Part shown: positions 33,024-43,456 of the stretch, in pieces
Layout of the letters: every line of letters begins with the position of its first letter
How positions within the stretch are numbered: position 1 is the stretch's first letter
From: Pseudomonas borbori
GTDB lineage: Bacteria > Pseudomonadota > Gammaproteobacteria > Pseudomonadales > Pseudomonadaceae
Direction of reading: 5' to 3'
DNA: 64,000 bases
NCBI RefSeq assembly: GCF_900115555.1
Contig: NZ_FOWX01000007.1
Coordinates: 62,001-126,000 of the forward strand
The notes under the pieces: model-generated
What the model saw: the letters and a program-made list of their open reading frames with translations, nothing else
Databases searched by the model: none
Told to the model about the DNA's origin: nothing
Translations under genes and position numbers: made by a program

Positions 33024-36000
33024 TGCTGTCGGACATCTGCATCCGCCGACCGGTGTTCGCCACCGTGCTGTCGCTGATCGTGGTGCTGCTCGGCCTGATG
33101 GCCTATCAGCGCCTGAGCGTACGCGAATACCCGAACATCGACGTGCCCATAGTCACGGTCAACGTCAGTTACCCCGGAGCCAGCCCGGAAATCATGGAGT
33201 CCCAGGTCGCCCAGCCGATCGAGGACGTGCTCTCGGGCATCGAGGGGCTGGATTTCGTCAGTTCCATCAGCCGCTCGGAAAACACCCAGATCACCGCCCA
33301 GTTCAAGCTGGGCACCAACAGCGACGAAGCGGCCAACGATGTGCGCGACCGCCTGGGCCGGGTGCGCGGCCTGCTGCCGGACGAGATCGACGAGCCCATC
33401 GTGCAGAAGGTCGAGGCCGATGCCCAGCCGGTGATCTGGCTGGCGTCCTACAGCGAGCGCTACAACGCCATGGAGATCACCGATGTGCTGGAGCGGGTGA
33501 TCAAGGACCGCCTGCAGACCATCCCCGGGGTCGCCGAGGTGCAGATCCGCGGCGGCCGCACCCTGGCCATGCGCATCTGGCTCGACCCGGAAAAGCTCGC
33601 CGCGCACAACCTCACCGTGCAGGACGTGGAAGACGCCCTGCGCCGGCAGAACGTGGAGATCCCCGCCGGGCGCATCGAGTCGCAGGAGCGCGAATTCAGC
33701 GTGCTCTCGGAAAGCGATCTGAATACCCCGGAGCAGTTCAATCAGCTGATCCTCGACGACTCGCAGGGCTACCTGCTGCGCCTGGCCGATGTCGGCTATG
33801 CCGCGATAGGCCCGCAGAACGAGCGCAGCATCGTGCGCTTCAAAGGCCGCCCGGCGGTGTCCATGGGGGTGATCAAGCAGGCCACGGCCAACCCCCTGGA
33901 TATTTCCGAGGGTCTGGCCGCGGCCTTGCCGGAGGTGCGTACCCTGCTGCCGGACGACATGCACCTGGTGGTGGCCCACGACAGCTCGCTGTTTATCCGC
34001 GAGTCGATCGACAACGTCTTCATCACCATCTGGGAAGCGGTGGCGCTGGTCATCCTGATCATCTTCATCTTCCTCCGTTCGCTGCGCGCCACCCTGATTC
34101 CGCTGGTGACCATCCCGGTGTCGCTGATCGGCGCCTTCGCCCTGATGAGCCTGATGGGCTTCACCATCAATACCCTGACCCTGCTGGCCATGGTGCTGGC
34201 GATCGGCCTGGTGGTGGACGACGCCATCGTCATGCTGGAGAACATCCATCGGCATATCGAGGAGGGCATGGCCCCGGTGCAGGCGGCGCTCACCGGCAGC
34301 CGCGAGATCGCCTTCGCGGTGATCGCCATGACCCTGACCCTGGCCGCGGTGTTCACCCCCATCGGTTTCATGCAGGGCAGCACCGGCAAGCTGTTCACCG
34401 AGTTCGCCTGGACCCTGGCCGGGGCCGTGCTGGTCTCGGGTTTCGTCGCCCTGACCCTGACCCCGATGATGTGCGCGGTGCTGCTCAAACCGCACCGGGC
34501 CGGCGAGCGACACAACCGCCTGTACAACCTGATCGAGGATTTTCTCAGCGCCCTGACCCATGCCTACAAGCGCTCGCTGGCCCGCGCCCTGGCCGCCTGG
34601 TGGCTGGTGCTGGGAGTGCTGGCCCTGGCCCTGCTGGCCTGCCTGCTGCTGTTCGCCGGCTTGAAGGCGGAACTGGCGCCCACCGAAGACACCAGCACCA
34701 TCATCGGCGTGTTCAACGGCCCGGACGGCGCCACCATCGGCTACACCGGGCGCTATGCGCGGCAGATCGAGGCGGCCTACGCGAGCATCCCGGAGACCAA
34801 CCGCTACATGGTGATCGCCGGTTTCCCCACCGTGGCCCAGGGTATTTCCTTCATGAAGCTGGAAGACTGGGGCGATCGCACGCGCAGCCAGTTCGAGATT
34901 CGCAACGAGCTGCTGCCCAAGTTCCAGGAGATCGCCGGCGTGCGGGCCTTCCCGGTCAATCGGCCGCCGCTGGGGCAGAGCGCGCGCAATCAGCCGGTCA
35001 ACTTCGTGATCCGCTCCTCGATGGAATATGCCGAGTTGCAGGGCTACGTCGATCAGCTGCTGGACGGCCTGCGCGACTATCCCGGCCTGGAAAGCCTGGA
35101 CAGCGACCTCAAGTTGAACGCGCCGCAGCTCAAGGTGACGATCAACCGCGAACAGGCTGTGGCGGTCGGCAGCGACGTGGCGACCATCGGCCGCAGCCTG
35201 GAAAGCCTGTTCGGCAGCCGCCAGGTGACCCGCTTCAAGCAGAGCGGCGAGCAGTACGACGTGATGGTGCAGTTGCAGGGCATCGATCGCAGCAACCCGC
35301 AGGATCTCGACCGCGTCTACGTGCGCGGGCGTGACGACAGCATGGTGCAACTGTCCAACCTGATCGAGGTGCGCGAGACGGTGGCGCCGCGCGAGCTCAA
35401 CCACTTCAACCAGCTGCGCGCGGTGACGGTGAGCGCCAACGTCGGTGCCGGCTACACCCTGGGCGAAGCCCTGGACCACCTGGAAAGCGCCGCGCGCACG
35501 GTATTCCCGCCGGAAACCCAGTACGACTTCACCGGTACCTCACGTGACTTCAAGGAGTCCGGCGCCGGCATCGCGCTGATCTTCGCCCTGGCCCTGGCCT
35601 TTATCTTCCTGGTGCTGGCGGCGCAGTTCGAGAGTTTCAGCGATCCGCTGATCATCCTGTTCAGCGTGCCGCTGTCGATGGCCGGCGCCTTGCTGGCGCT
35701 GAGCCTGTTCGGCGGCACCCTGAATATCTATTCGCAGATCGGCCTGGTGACCCTGATCGGCCTGATCACCAAGCACGGCATCCTCATCGTCGAGTTCGCC
35801 AACGTGCTGCTGCGCCAAGGGCATGAGCTGCGCGGCGCGGTGATAGACGCCTCGGTGCAGCGCCTGCGGCCGATCCTGATGACCACCGGGGCCATGGTCC
35901 TGGGTTCCTTGCCGCTGGCGATCGCCAGCGGCGCGGGGGCGGAAAGCCGTCAGCAGATCGGCCTGGTGATAGTCGGCGGCCTGCTGGTCGGTACCTTCTT

Positions 36001-36091
36001 CACCCTGTTTGTGATTCCCACGCTCTACCTGCTGTTGCGTCGCTGGCGGCCGCTGGCGCAGCACGCAGAGCGGGTGCCGGCAGACGACTAG
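33020..36091 (+). CDS. RND multidrug efflux pump, HAE1 family
   Basis: The 1023-residue inner-membrane antiporter has the family's twelve-helix layout with two large periplasmic loops. It begins LSDICIRRPVFATVLSLIVV. Helix 4 carries the proton-relay pair in AIGLVVDDAIVMLENI, and GLITKHGILIVEFAN lies in the second half. Drug or lipid substrates are exported with proton influx. The sequence is nearest to pumps with a single adaptor, such as MexF/TriC/VexB-like members, but the cargo cannot be read from sequence. It forms an operon with the adaptor gene. Confidence 0.94.
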   Translation: MMLSDICIRRPVFATVLSLIVVLLGLMAYQRLSVREYPNIDVPIVTVNVSYPGASPEIMESQVAQPIEDVLSGIEGLDFVSSISRSENTQITAQFKLGTNSDEAANDVRDRLGRVRGLLPDEIDEPIVQKVEADAQPVIWLASYSERYNAMEITDVLERVIKDRLQTIPGVAEVQIRGGRTLAMRIWLDPEKLAAHNLTVQDVEDALRRQNVEIPAGRIESQEREFSVLSESDLNTPEQFNQLILDDSQGYLLRLADVGYAAIGPQNERSIVRFKGRPAVSMGVIKQATANPLDISEGLAAALPEVRTLLPDDMHLVVAHDSSLFIRESIDNVFITIWEAVALVILIIFIFLRSLRATLIPLVTIPVSLIGAFALMSLMGFTINTLTLLAMVLAIGLVVDDAIVMLENIHRHIEEGMAPVQAALTGSREIAFAVIAMTLTLAAVFTPIGFMQGSTGKLFTEFAWTLAGAVLVSGFVALTLTPMMCAVLLKPHRAGERHNRLYNLIEDFLSALTHAYKRSLARALAAWWLVLGVLALALLACLLLFAGLKAELAPTEDTSTIIGVFNGPDGATIGYTGRYARQIEAAYASIPETNRYMVIAGFPTVAQGISFMKLEDWGDRTRSQFEIRNELLPKFQEIAGVRAFPVNRPPLGQSARNQPVNFVIRSSMEYAELQGYVDQLLDGLRDYPGLESLDSDLKLNAPQLKVTINREQAVAVGSDVATIGRSLESLFGSRQVTRFKQSGEQYDVMVQLQGIDRSNPQDLDRVYVRGRDDSMVQLSNLIEVRETVAPRELNHFNQLRAVTVSANVGAGYTLGEALDHLESAARTVFPPETQYDFTGTSRDFKESGAGIALIFALALAFIFLVLAAQFESFSDPLIILFSVPLSMAGALLALSLFGGTLNIYSQIGLVTLIGLITKHGILIVEFANVLLRQGHELRGAVIDASVQRLRPILMTTGAMVLGSLPLAIASGAGAESRQQIGLVIVGGLLVGTFFTLFVIPTLYLLLRRWRPLAQHAERVPADD

Positions 36092-36208
36092 CCTGGGGCG
36101 CGGGGATGTCACCCCGGTCACTGCGCCAGCGAAGCTTGATCCGTGTTCCTGGCGCCAGTCTGTGTTTCCGGCTCCCGCGCTATACCCGACCCCTTTGATC
36201 AGGCTTTC

Positions 36209-36222
36209 TTGATTGCCATCAA
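36209..36222. promoter_or_regulatory. ANR/DNR box of norCB
   Basis: TTGATTGCCATCAA is a full match to TTGAT-N4-ATCAA. Its centre lies 64 bases upstream of the norC start codon, right for a class II site of a Crp/Fnr activator. DNR, encoded at 40413-41096, is the likely protein. Confidence 0.88.
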
Positions 36223-36279
36223 GAGGGTTTCGGTAGGTCGCTTCCTAGAATGGACTCGCCTAGCAAAGAGGAAGCGACC

Positions 36280-36720
36280 ATGTCAGAGACCTTCACCAAG
36301 AGCATGGCCAGGAATATCTACTTTGGGGGGAGCGTGTTCTTCTTCCTGGTACTCCTGGCCCTGACCTACCACACAGAGCAAACCTTGCCAGAACGCAGCA
36401 ACGAATCGGAGATGAACGAGTCGGTGGTGCGCGGTAAAGCGGTCTGGGAAAACAACAACTGCATCGGCTGCCACAGTCTGCTCGGTGAGGGCGCCTACTT
36501 TGCGCCTGAACTGGGTAACGTGTTCACCCGGCGTGGCGAGGATGCGGCCTTCAAGCCGTTCCTGCATGCCTGGATGAAGGCTCAGCCCCTGGGCATTCCA
36601 GGCCGCCGGGCGATGCCGCAATTCAATTTGACCGAGCAGGAAGTGGACGATATGGCGGAGTTCCTCAAGTGGACTTCGAAGATCGATACCAACGACTGGC
36701 CGCCAAACAAGGAGGGCTGA
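36280..36720 (+). CDS. norC: Nitric oxide reductase subunit C
   Basis: The 146-residue membrane-anchored cytochrome c delivers electrons to NorB. It has one N-terminal helix (YFGGSVFFFLVLLALTYH), the haem motif CIGCH at about residue 61-65, and a later Met ligand region (RRAMPQFNLT). AGAGGAAG precedes the ATG. norB starts 3 bases after its stop. The upstream DNR box implies induction by nitric oxide under low oxygen. Confidence 0.96.
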   Translation: MSETFTKSMARNIYFGGSVFFFLVLLALTYHTEQTLPERSNESEMNESVVRGKAVWENNNCIGCHSLLGEGAYFAPELGNVFTRRGEDAAFKPFLHAWMKAQPLGIPGRRAMPQFNLTEQEVDDMAEFLKWTSKIDTNDWPPNKEG

Positions 36721-38154
<1,434 letters not shown>

Positions 38155-38176
38155 GCGGTACGCGGTAAATAGATTT

Positions 38177-38206
38177 CGGCCCGGCTGGTACAGCGGGCCG
38201 TTTTTG
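38177..38206 (+). terminator. Terminator after norB
   Basis: CGGCCCGGCTG and CAGCGGGCCG pair with one bulged base around GTA, and a T run follows from 38201. It would lower readthrough into norD, giving more NorCB than NorD. Confidence 0.75.
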
Positions 38207-38256
38207 TTTTCGGCTCCGGGCCTTAGGCGCGGAGCACAGCGAGCGAGGTGAAGCAG

Positions 38257-40098
38257 ATGGCCTTTACCATAGAAGTGGAAGAGTGGGTGGGCAGCGTCTG
38301 GCACCGCTTTATCACCCGTCGCGCCAACCCGGACTTTCCTGAGGCACGGGTCGAGCTGAGCAGCATGCAGCGACCATTGGCGTTGCTGTTTCGCGCCATG
38401 GGCGGAGCCAGTGGCGTTGGTGTGGAAGCCGCCAGCGCGCGCGACCTGGTGTTGCGGCGCAATCTGTTGCAGCAGATGGCTGGCACCTGCAAGCAGATGC
38501 CGGTGGCCTGGTGCGATGCCAGCAACCTGCGCCTGCCGCCGAGCCTGGCGGTATACCCCGAGGTTGCGCTGAATCAGGATCTCTATCGCTGGCTGGCGCT
38601 GCTCGCCGCGCAGGCGGGAGACATGCGCCACTGGGCGCGCGATAACCAGCGCTGGACCCAACAGCTGCTGCAACGCTACCCGGCCTTGCGCCCACGCTAC
38701 CGGCGCTTGGTCGAGGCTCATCTGCAATTGCGCCCGGACCCCGCGCAGCTGGGCAAGGACGAGGCGGCGCTGGAGATTGCGCTGTGTCAGGCGCTGCGCG
38801 AACCGGGCAGTGTCGAGCATTTCCCGCGCAGCGAGCTGGCCCCCTGGCCATTGCCGTTGTGGCTGTATCCGGCGGAAAATCTCGGCGTGCCCCAGGCCTG
38901 CGAGTTGAACGAGGAGAGCGAAGGCAACCTGCTGGCCCCGCCGGGCGGACAGAAGGTCGGGCCAAAACGGGCCAAACGGATCGAGGAAAGCACCAGCAAG
39001 GGCGGCCTGCTGGTCTTCCGCCTGGAGAACCTGTTCAGCTGGTCCGAGCATGTCGAGCTGGATCGTTGCGCCGACGACAGCGAAGACCTGGACGCCGCGC
39101 GGGTCGCCGAGGACCTCGACGAACTGGCCCTGTCCAAGCAGCGCATGCGCAAGGGCGGCGGGCTGAAGTTGCACCTCGACCTGCCGCCGGCGGATGTCGA
39201 CGATATTCCCCTGGGCGAGGGCATCAAGCTGCCGGAGTGGGACTATCGCAAGCAGAGCCTGCGTGAAGACTTCGTCAACCTGCAGATGATGGTGCCGCGT
39301 GGCAGCGAGCCGCAGCCGTTGCCCTTGCGTCTGGCGCCATTGGCGAATCGTTTGCGCCGGCAGTTCGAGCACTTGCGCAACGACCGCCAGTGGCTGCGCC
39401 AGCAACCCCAGGGTTCTGAGCTGGATATGCAGGCCTGGCTGGATTTCCATGTCGAGCGTCAGCACGGTCAGTGCGTCGAGCGCGGCCTGTTCATGGAGCA
39501 ACGCGCCAATCGCCGCGACCTGGCCTGCCTGTTGCTGGCCGATTTGTCGATGTCCACCGACGCGCACCTGGACGACGAACGCCGGGTAATAGATGTGATT
39601 GGTGACAGCCTGCTGCTGTTCGGTGAGACGCTATCGACCTTGGGCGACAATTTCGCCCTCTATGGTTTCTCTTCGCTGCGCCGCCAGCAGGTGCGCATGC
39701 AGGAACTCAAGTCGTTCAAACAGCGCTACGACGATGTCACCCGCGGGCGCATTCAAGCGCTCAAGCCCGGCTATTACACGCGTATGGGGGCGGCCATCCG
39801 GCAGGCCACCGCGCTGCTCGGTGCCTGCAAGCAACGGCGCAAGTTGCTGCTGCTGGTGACCGATGGCAAGCCCAACGACCTGGATCTTTACGAGGGCCGT
39901 TATGGCGTGGAGGACACCCGCGAAGCGGTGCTGGAGGCGCGGCGTCAGGGGCTGTTGCCGTTCTGCATCACCATCGACAGCACGGCCGGCGAGTATCTGC
40001 CGTACATGTTCGGTGCCAACGGCTACACCCAGATCCGCCAGCCGCAGCAGTTGCCGCTACGCCTGCCGCAGCTGTATCGGCAGTTGACCCAGCCATAA
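38257..40098 (+). CDS. norD: NorD, nitric oxide reductase activation protein
   Basis: The 613-residue cytoplasmic protein is needed for assembly or activation of nitric oxide reductase, working with the NorQ/NirQ AAA+ ATPase. A long N-terminal region leads to a von Willebrand factor A domain from about residue 425, with the MIDAS-like motif DLSMSTDA and later LLVTDGKPND. Length agrees with P. aeruginosa NorD. The ATG at 38257 with GAGGTG 6 bases upstream is preferred over the GTG at 38248. A norQ/nirQ gene is not in the window. Confidence 0.95.
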   Translation: MAFTIEVEEWVGSVWHRFITRRANPDFPEARVELSSMQRPLALLFRAMGGASGVGVEAASARDLVLRRNLLQQMAGTCKQMPVAWCDASNLRLPPSLAVYPEVALNQDLYRWLALLAAQAGDMRHWARDNQRWTQQLLQRYPALRPRYRRLVEAHLQLRPDPAQLGKDEAALEIALCQALREPGSVEHFPRSELAPWPLPLWLYPAENLGVPQACELNEESEGNLLAPPGGQKVGPKRAKRIEESTSKGGLLVFRLENLFSWSEHVELDRCADDSEDLDAARVAEDLDELALSKQRMRKGGGLKLHLDLPPADVDDIPLGEGIKLPEWDYRKQSLREDFVNLQMMVPRGSEPQPLPLRLAPLANRLRRQFEHLRNDRQWLRQQPQGSELDMQAWLDFHVERQHGQCVERGLFMEQRANRRDLACLLLADLSMSTDAHLDDERRVIDVIGDSLLLFGETLSTLGDNFALYGFSSLRRQQVRMQELKSFKQRYDDVTRGRIQALKPGYYTRMGAAIRQATALLGACKQRRKLLLLVTDGKPNDLDLYEGRYGVEDTREAVLEARRQGLLPFCITIDSTAGEYLPYMFGANGYTQIRQPQQLPLRLPQLYRQLTQP

Positions 40099-40103
40099 CC
40101 AAG

Positions 40104-40152
40104 CGCGGCCAATGCCCTTCCTGCATGCACTTGCAGGGGGGGCTTGGCCGCG
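40104..40152. terminator. Long hairpin between norD and the DnrP-like gene
   Basis: CGCGGCCAA (40104-40112) pairs with TTGGCCGCG (40144-40152), with a further CTGCA/TGCAG stem inside. It lies between convergent genes and probably blocks readthrough in both directions. No T run follows. Confidence 0.6.
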
Positions 40153-40181
40153 ATTATCGACGCGTGGGTTGGCGCGTAAGT

Positions 40182-40373
40182 TCAGGCGATGCTGCGTGGC
40201 AGCCACAGGATCATTGCGGCGCAGAACACGGTCAGGCCGATGCAGAACCACAGAAAGCGCCGTTGTCGCCGTTCGCCCGCGCTGTCGGCCAGCATTGGCA
40301 GGGGCATGCCGCAATTGCGGCATTCGGGCTCACCGGGTGGATTGTCTTGTTGGCAATACAGGCATTTAGGCAT
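40182..40373 (-). CDS. dnrP: DnrP-like zinc-ribbon membrane protein
   Basis: The 63-residue protein has a zinc-ribbon made of CLYC and CRNC at residues 4-22, then one transmembrane helix (LWFCIGLTVFCAAMILW). Proteins of this make-up sit between norD and dnr in Pseudomonas and are called DnrP, from memory. The role is not established; the position suggests a link to denitrification. It lies 39 bases after dnr on the same strand. Confidence 0.75.
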   Translation of the reverse strand: MPKCLYCQQDNPPGEPECRNCGMPLPMLADSAGERRQRRFLWFCIGLTVFCAAMILWLPRSIA

Positions 40374-40412
40374 GGCGAGCGCTCACTGTGCGCGTAGGCG
40401 CGAGGGCATATT

Positions 40413-41096
40413 TCACTCGAACTGTTCCAGGCGCGGGCGATCGAGAACAGTGATCAGGCGACCGTCCTGGGTGATGATTTCTTCATCGATCAGCCGGCGA
40501 ATGATCCGCGAGAAGGTTTCCGGCTGGATCGACAGGTGCCCGGCGATCAATTGCTTAGCCATCGGCAGTTCAAAGCTGTTGCCTCCGTCCGGCAGACGGG
40601 CGAGCTGAGTGATCAGGTAGCGCACTACGCGGTGGGTGGCGTTTTTCAGCGACAGCGTTTCAATTTCATTGACTCGCTGGTGCAGGCGCACGCAGAGCTT
40701 GCCGAGTAGGGCGAAAGTCAGCCGGCTATTGCTTTGCAGCAGGCGCATATAGGTGCTGTTGGAAATGCGGTAGAGCTGCGTGGGGCACACTGCCTCGGCG
40801 GCAGCGACATAATTGGGCGTGTCCATCAGCATCATGGCTTCGGCAAAGGTCTGCCGATTGCCGATAACCTCGAAAACCTTCTCCTGCCCATCCGGGGTGA
40901 GGCGGTAGATCTTCACTGCACCGGAGATCACGAAATAGAACGAATGAGCCGGTTCGCCCTGGCGGAACAACGGCTCGCCCTTGTCGATGCTCAGCAGTTG
41001 GCTGGTACTCATCAGTTCGTCCATCTGCTCTTCGTTCAGTGGTTCGAACAAATGGTGGCTGCGGAGAATTTGGTGATGAACGCGATGAAGCACCAT
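40413..41096 (-). CDS. dnr: DNR, Crp/Fnr-family nitric oxide regulator
   Basis: The 227-residue activator of denitrification genes has a cyclic-nucleotide-like sensor domain (FRQGEPAHSFYFVISGAVKIYRL), the long dimer helix, and a C-terminal helix-turn-helix with AGHLSIQPETFSRIIRRL. It lacks the N-terminal cysteines of FNR, as DNR does. Length and start (VLHRVHHQIL) agree with P. aeruginosa DNR, a haem-based NO sensor. The neighbouring norCB promoter carries its box. No good box was found in front of dnr itself. Confidence 0.93.
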   Translation of the reverse strand: MVLHRVHHQILRSHHLFEPLNEEQMDELMSTSQLLSIDKGEPLFRQGEPAHSFYFVISGAVKIYRLTPDGQEKVFEVIGNRQTFAEAMMLMDTPNYVAAAEAVCPTQLYRISNSTYMRLLQSNSRLTFALLGKLCVRLHQRVNEIETLSLKNATHRVVRYLITQLARLPDGGNSFELPMAKQLIAGHLSIQPETFSRIIRRLIDEEIITQDGRLITVLDRPRLEQFE

Positions 41097-41337
41097 AGAA
41101 GTCATCCTGATTGTCTGGCGTGAAGATCGGCCCTGAACGAGGCTTGCAGCCTGATCCTGTCGCCGTGAGGGGCTGGCGGCTCGGTCTTGCGTGTTGAACG
41201 GCAACTTTATCAGACAGTCCGCGTGCTGTGGCGGCCCGTGGTAGTCGAACAGGACATGCGGGTTTTGATCTTTGCTGCAATGGCGGCTGTGGGCCTGCAC
41301 ATTGCTGATCTGTAGCAGGGTTGCTGGCAGTGCCTGC

Positions 41338-41532
41338 TCAACTGCTGGTATGGGCAGCGACTGCCCATTTCGGCTCTTGCTGCGGTAATTGCAGGCGCTC
41401 GCTGGTGTCGTGCCGGTGATCGGTGCCGGTCAGTGCCGTGTCGGTTGCAAAGCTCAAGGCGACGCCGCTGGCCAAGGCCAGCACCGAAAGCAAAACCAGG
41501 TACCAGGCTAGGGGTTGCAAGACTTGCTTCAT
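41338..41532 (-). CDS. Small single-pass membrane protein
   Basis: The 64-residue product has one N-terminal transmembrane helix (WYLVLLSVLALASGVALSF) followed by a short polar tail rich in Thr, His and Gln. AGGGAG lies 5-6 bases before the ATG at 41532, which supports expression. It stands between dnr and the DGC-domain gene in a denitrification context. I do not recognise it. A subunit or assembly role in a respiratory complex is only a guess. Confidence 0.6.
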   Translation of the reverse strand: MKQVLQPLAWYLVLLSVLALASGVALSFATDTALTGTDHRHDTSERLQLPQQEPKWAVAAHTSS

Positions 41533-41815
41533 GGAGACTCCCTGTACGGCGGTCACGCCGCAGCTTTATCGCAGTTAGGTTAGTATCCTTTTAGCAAACC
41601 CTATGCCAGCTCTAATTCATTGATTTTAAATGGTTAACTTGATCGTGTGGTGAATAGTACCCGACACGCTCGGGGTCGTAGATACCATGTCCGGTTGTTT
41701 TTACCATGATGACCGCGGCTGCCATTAGCGGACGATAAGACCGCGTTGCGCATGGCGTGGGGTTGGCCGACCGAGCCGGGACAAGGCTGGCCTGAATCCG
41801 CAGTCGAGGCTGTGA

Positions 41816-42223
41816 TTAACGCCGTATCGACGATGCAGGCAGTTTTTCAACGACCGACTGGAGATCGCTGGCGATGATTCGCGCCATGTCTTCGAACAGT
41901 GCATCGGCTTCTTCCGCGCTGCAATCTTCCCGGTAGCGTTTGCGCAGGCCGTAGCTGCTGAGGGTGATATGGGTGTCGGCGTTGATGCCGTGTTGGGCCA
42001 GACAGGCTTTGACGCAGTGCAGGGGGCAGCCGTCGATGGCAAGAATCGGCCGCCCGGCGCTGGCTTTGTTCACCAGCGCCTGGACATGTCCCCCGACTCC
42101 GGCAATGCAGGACATTTCCGCCAGGCCGGCACGATCCAGGCGAACGGCAAGCGTATTCGCCAGTTGCGCCACGTTGGAGCAGCCAGAGCATGAGTAGACC
42201 AGGGGGAGGATTGTCTTGGACAT
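41816..42223 (-). CDS. DGC-domain putative zinc-binding protein
   Basis: The 135-residue protein belongs to the DGC (PF08859-type) family, named for the conserved motif seen here as AIDGCPLHCVKACL at about residues 63-76. An N-terminal YSCSGCSNVAQLAN adds more cysteines, so metal binding is likely. The function of the family is unknown, though members often adjoin denitrification or anaerobic genes. GAAGGGTG precedes the ATG. An ANR/DNR-like box is centred 67 bases upstream. Confidence 0.82.
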   Translation of the reverse strand: MSKTILPLVYSCSGCSNVAQLANTLAVRLDRAGLAEMSCIAGVGGHVQALVNKASAGRPILAIDGCPLHCVKACLAQHGINADTHITLSSYGLRKRYREDCSAEEADALFEDMARIIASDLQSVVEKLPASSIRR

Positions 42224-42283
42224 TGCGCGCACCCTTCAAACATAAAGAGACCGTCCAGTTTGACGGCCGTGCGGTGGTTGGCG

Positions 42284-42297
42284 TTGACGACGGTCAA
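42284..42297. promoter_or_regulatory. ANR/DNR-like box upstream of the DGC gene
   Basis: TTGACGACGGTCAA fits TTGAY-N4-RTCAA as a perfect palindrome. The centre lies 67 bases before the start codon, the same spacing as at norC. Confidence 0.65.
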
Positions 42298-42331
42298 TTC
42301 TGAGCTTGGCAGGCCGTTGAAAAACTACTGC

Positions 42332-42367
42332 GCCTGGCCCGGCCTCGCATGCGAGCCCGGGCCAGGC
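42332..42367. repeat. Extragenic palindrome
   Basis: GCCTGGCCCGG and CCGGGCCAGGC are inverted around 14 bases. It lies downstream of the second Crp/Fnr gene (42480-43157) and may act as its terminator, or be a dispersed element. Confidence 0.6.
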
Positions 42368-42479
42368 ACCCCAGCAAAGTACTCAGCGACAACGCGTAAA
42401 CTGCGCTTCGCTCATCCGTTGCTCCGCTGCGCCAGGTTTCGGCCAACCTGGCCTTGCCTGACCGCCGCGCTACATTCTG

Positions 42480-43157
42480 TCAGTCGTCGTAACTGCTCAA
42501 ACCGGGAAGGTCGATGATTTCGATGCGTCGGCGCTGCACGGCAATCACGCCCGAGTCGATCAGGCGATGGAGAATGCGTGAAAAGGTTTCCGGCTGGATG
42601 CCCAGCTTGGAGGCGATCAGTCGTTTCGGCACATCGAGCGTGACTACCCCGTTGCCTTCTTCCTGGGCCTGTGCCAGGAAGCGCTTGACCCTGTGGCTGG
42701 CGTTCGCCAGGGTCAAGGTGTCGATTTCGTTCAGCCGCTGGTGCAGGCGGATGCTCAGGGTGGCAAGAATATCCAGGCAGATGCTCGGATGCTCCTCCAG
42801 CAGGCGTCGATACTGCGCACCGTGCATGCTGGCTACCTGGCAGGTCTTCAACGCAGTGGCGCTGACCGGGTACTGTGGTACGCCGGTGAACAGCAGTGCC
42901 TCGGCAAAGGATTCGCCGGCACGAATGATTTCCACCAATTTTTCCTGACCATCGCAGACCACCCGGTGCAGCTTTACCTGGCCGCTGAAGATGAAATAGA
43001 AACGATCGGCCTTGTCACCCTGGTGGAACAGCGAGGAACCCGCAGGCAAGCGTCTGAGGTTGGCCGAGGAGCACAGCTCCTGCAGCGCCGTATCCGGTAG
43101 CCGGCTGAACAGGTGATGACGGCGCAACTGCGCGACAAGTGATGGTTCGGTCAGCAT
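42480..43157 (-). CDS. Second DNR-type Crp/Fnr regulator
   Basis: The 225-residue protein is a paralogue of dnr (40413-41096), with sensor domain FHQGDKADRFYFIFSGQVKLHRV and DNA-binding domain ASKLGIQPETFSRILHRL. It has no FNR-type cysteine cluster. Denitrifiers often carry several such regulators (DnrD, DnrE, DnrS in P. stutzeri), so this is probably one of those, but I cannot tell which. A near-perfect box centred 75 bases upstream suggests control by a sibling regulator. Confidence 0.88.
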   Translation of the reverse strand: MLTEPSLVAQLRRHHLFSRLPDTALQELCSSANLRRLPAGSSLFHQGDKADRFYFIFSGQVKLHRVVCDGQEKLVEIIRAGESFAEALLFTGVPQYPVSATALKTCQVASMHGAQYRRLLEEHPSICLDILATLSIRLHQRLNEIDTLTLANASHRVKRFLAQAQEEGNGVVTLDVPKRLIASKLGIQPETFSRILHRLIDSGVIAVQRRRIEIIDLPGLSSYDD

Positions 43158-43225
43158 GATCTCGCCCTCGAGGCGCTCGGGATTGCTTGGGCTTGAATGC
43201 TAGAGGGTCGACAGCCGGACTTTCC

Positions 43226-43239
43226 TTGATTCCGAACAA
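43226..43239. promoter_or_regulatory. ANR/DNR-like box upstream of the second DNR-type gene
   Basis: TTGATTCCGAACAA matches TTGAT-N4-ATCAA at 9 of 10 defined positions. Confidence 0.5.
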
Positions 43240-43456
43240 GTCCGGACGCAATGTCTGTCGCGCGCCCCACACTGCCGGCTCGATCCCGTGTTGGTGTGCA
43301 AACCTCCAGTCGCGGCCGCAGCTTCTGCGCGGGAGGGCGACCCGGCTCAGTTGCAGAATGTGAAGACGCGTAGTGTGGGGGGGCGATTCCAGATCGTGGG
43401 TACCATGATCATGCATCGCCCGGCGCTAGCACCCGCGCATTGCCAGTTCGGGGCAA

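Noticed and set aside
32660..35479. A 939-codon open frame antisense to the RND pump gene
   Set aside because: It mirrors a strongly conserved RND gene, has Arg/His/Gln/Asp-rich low-complexity translation typical of GC-rich antisense frames, and no family motifs.
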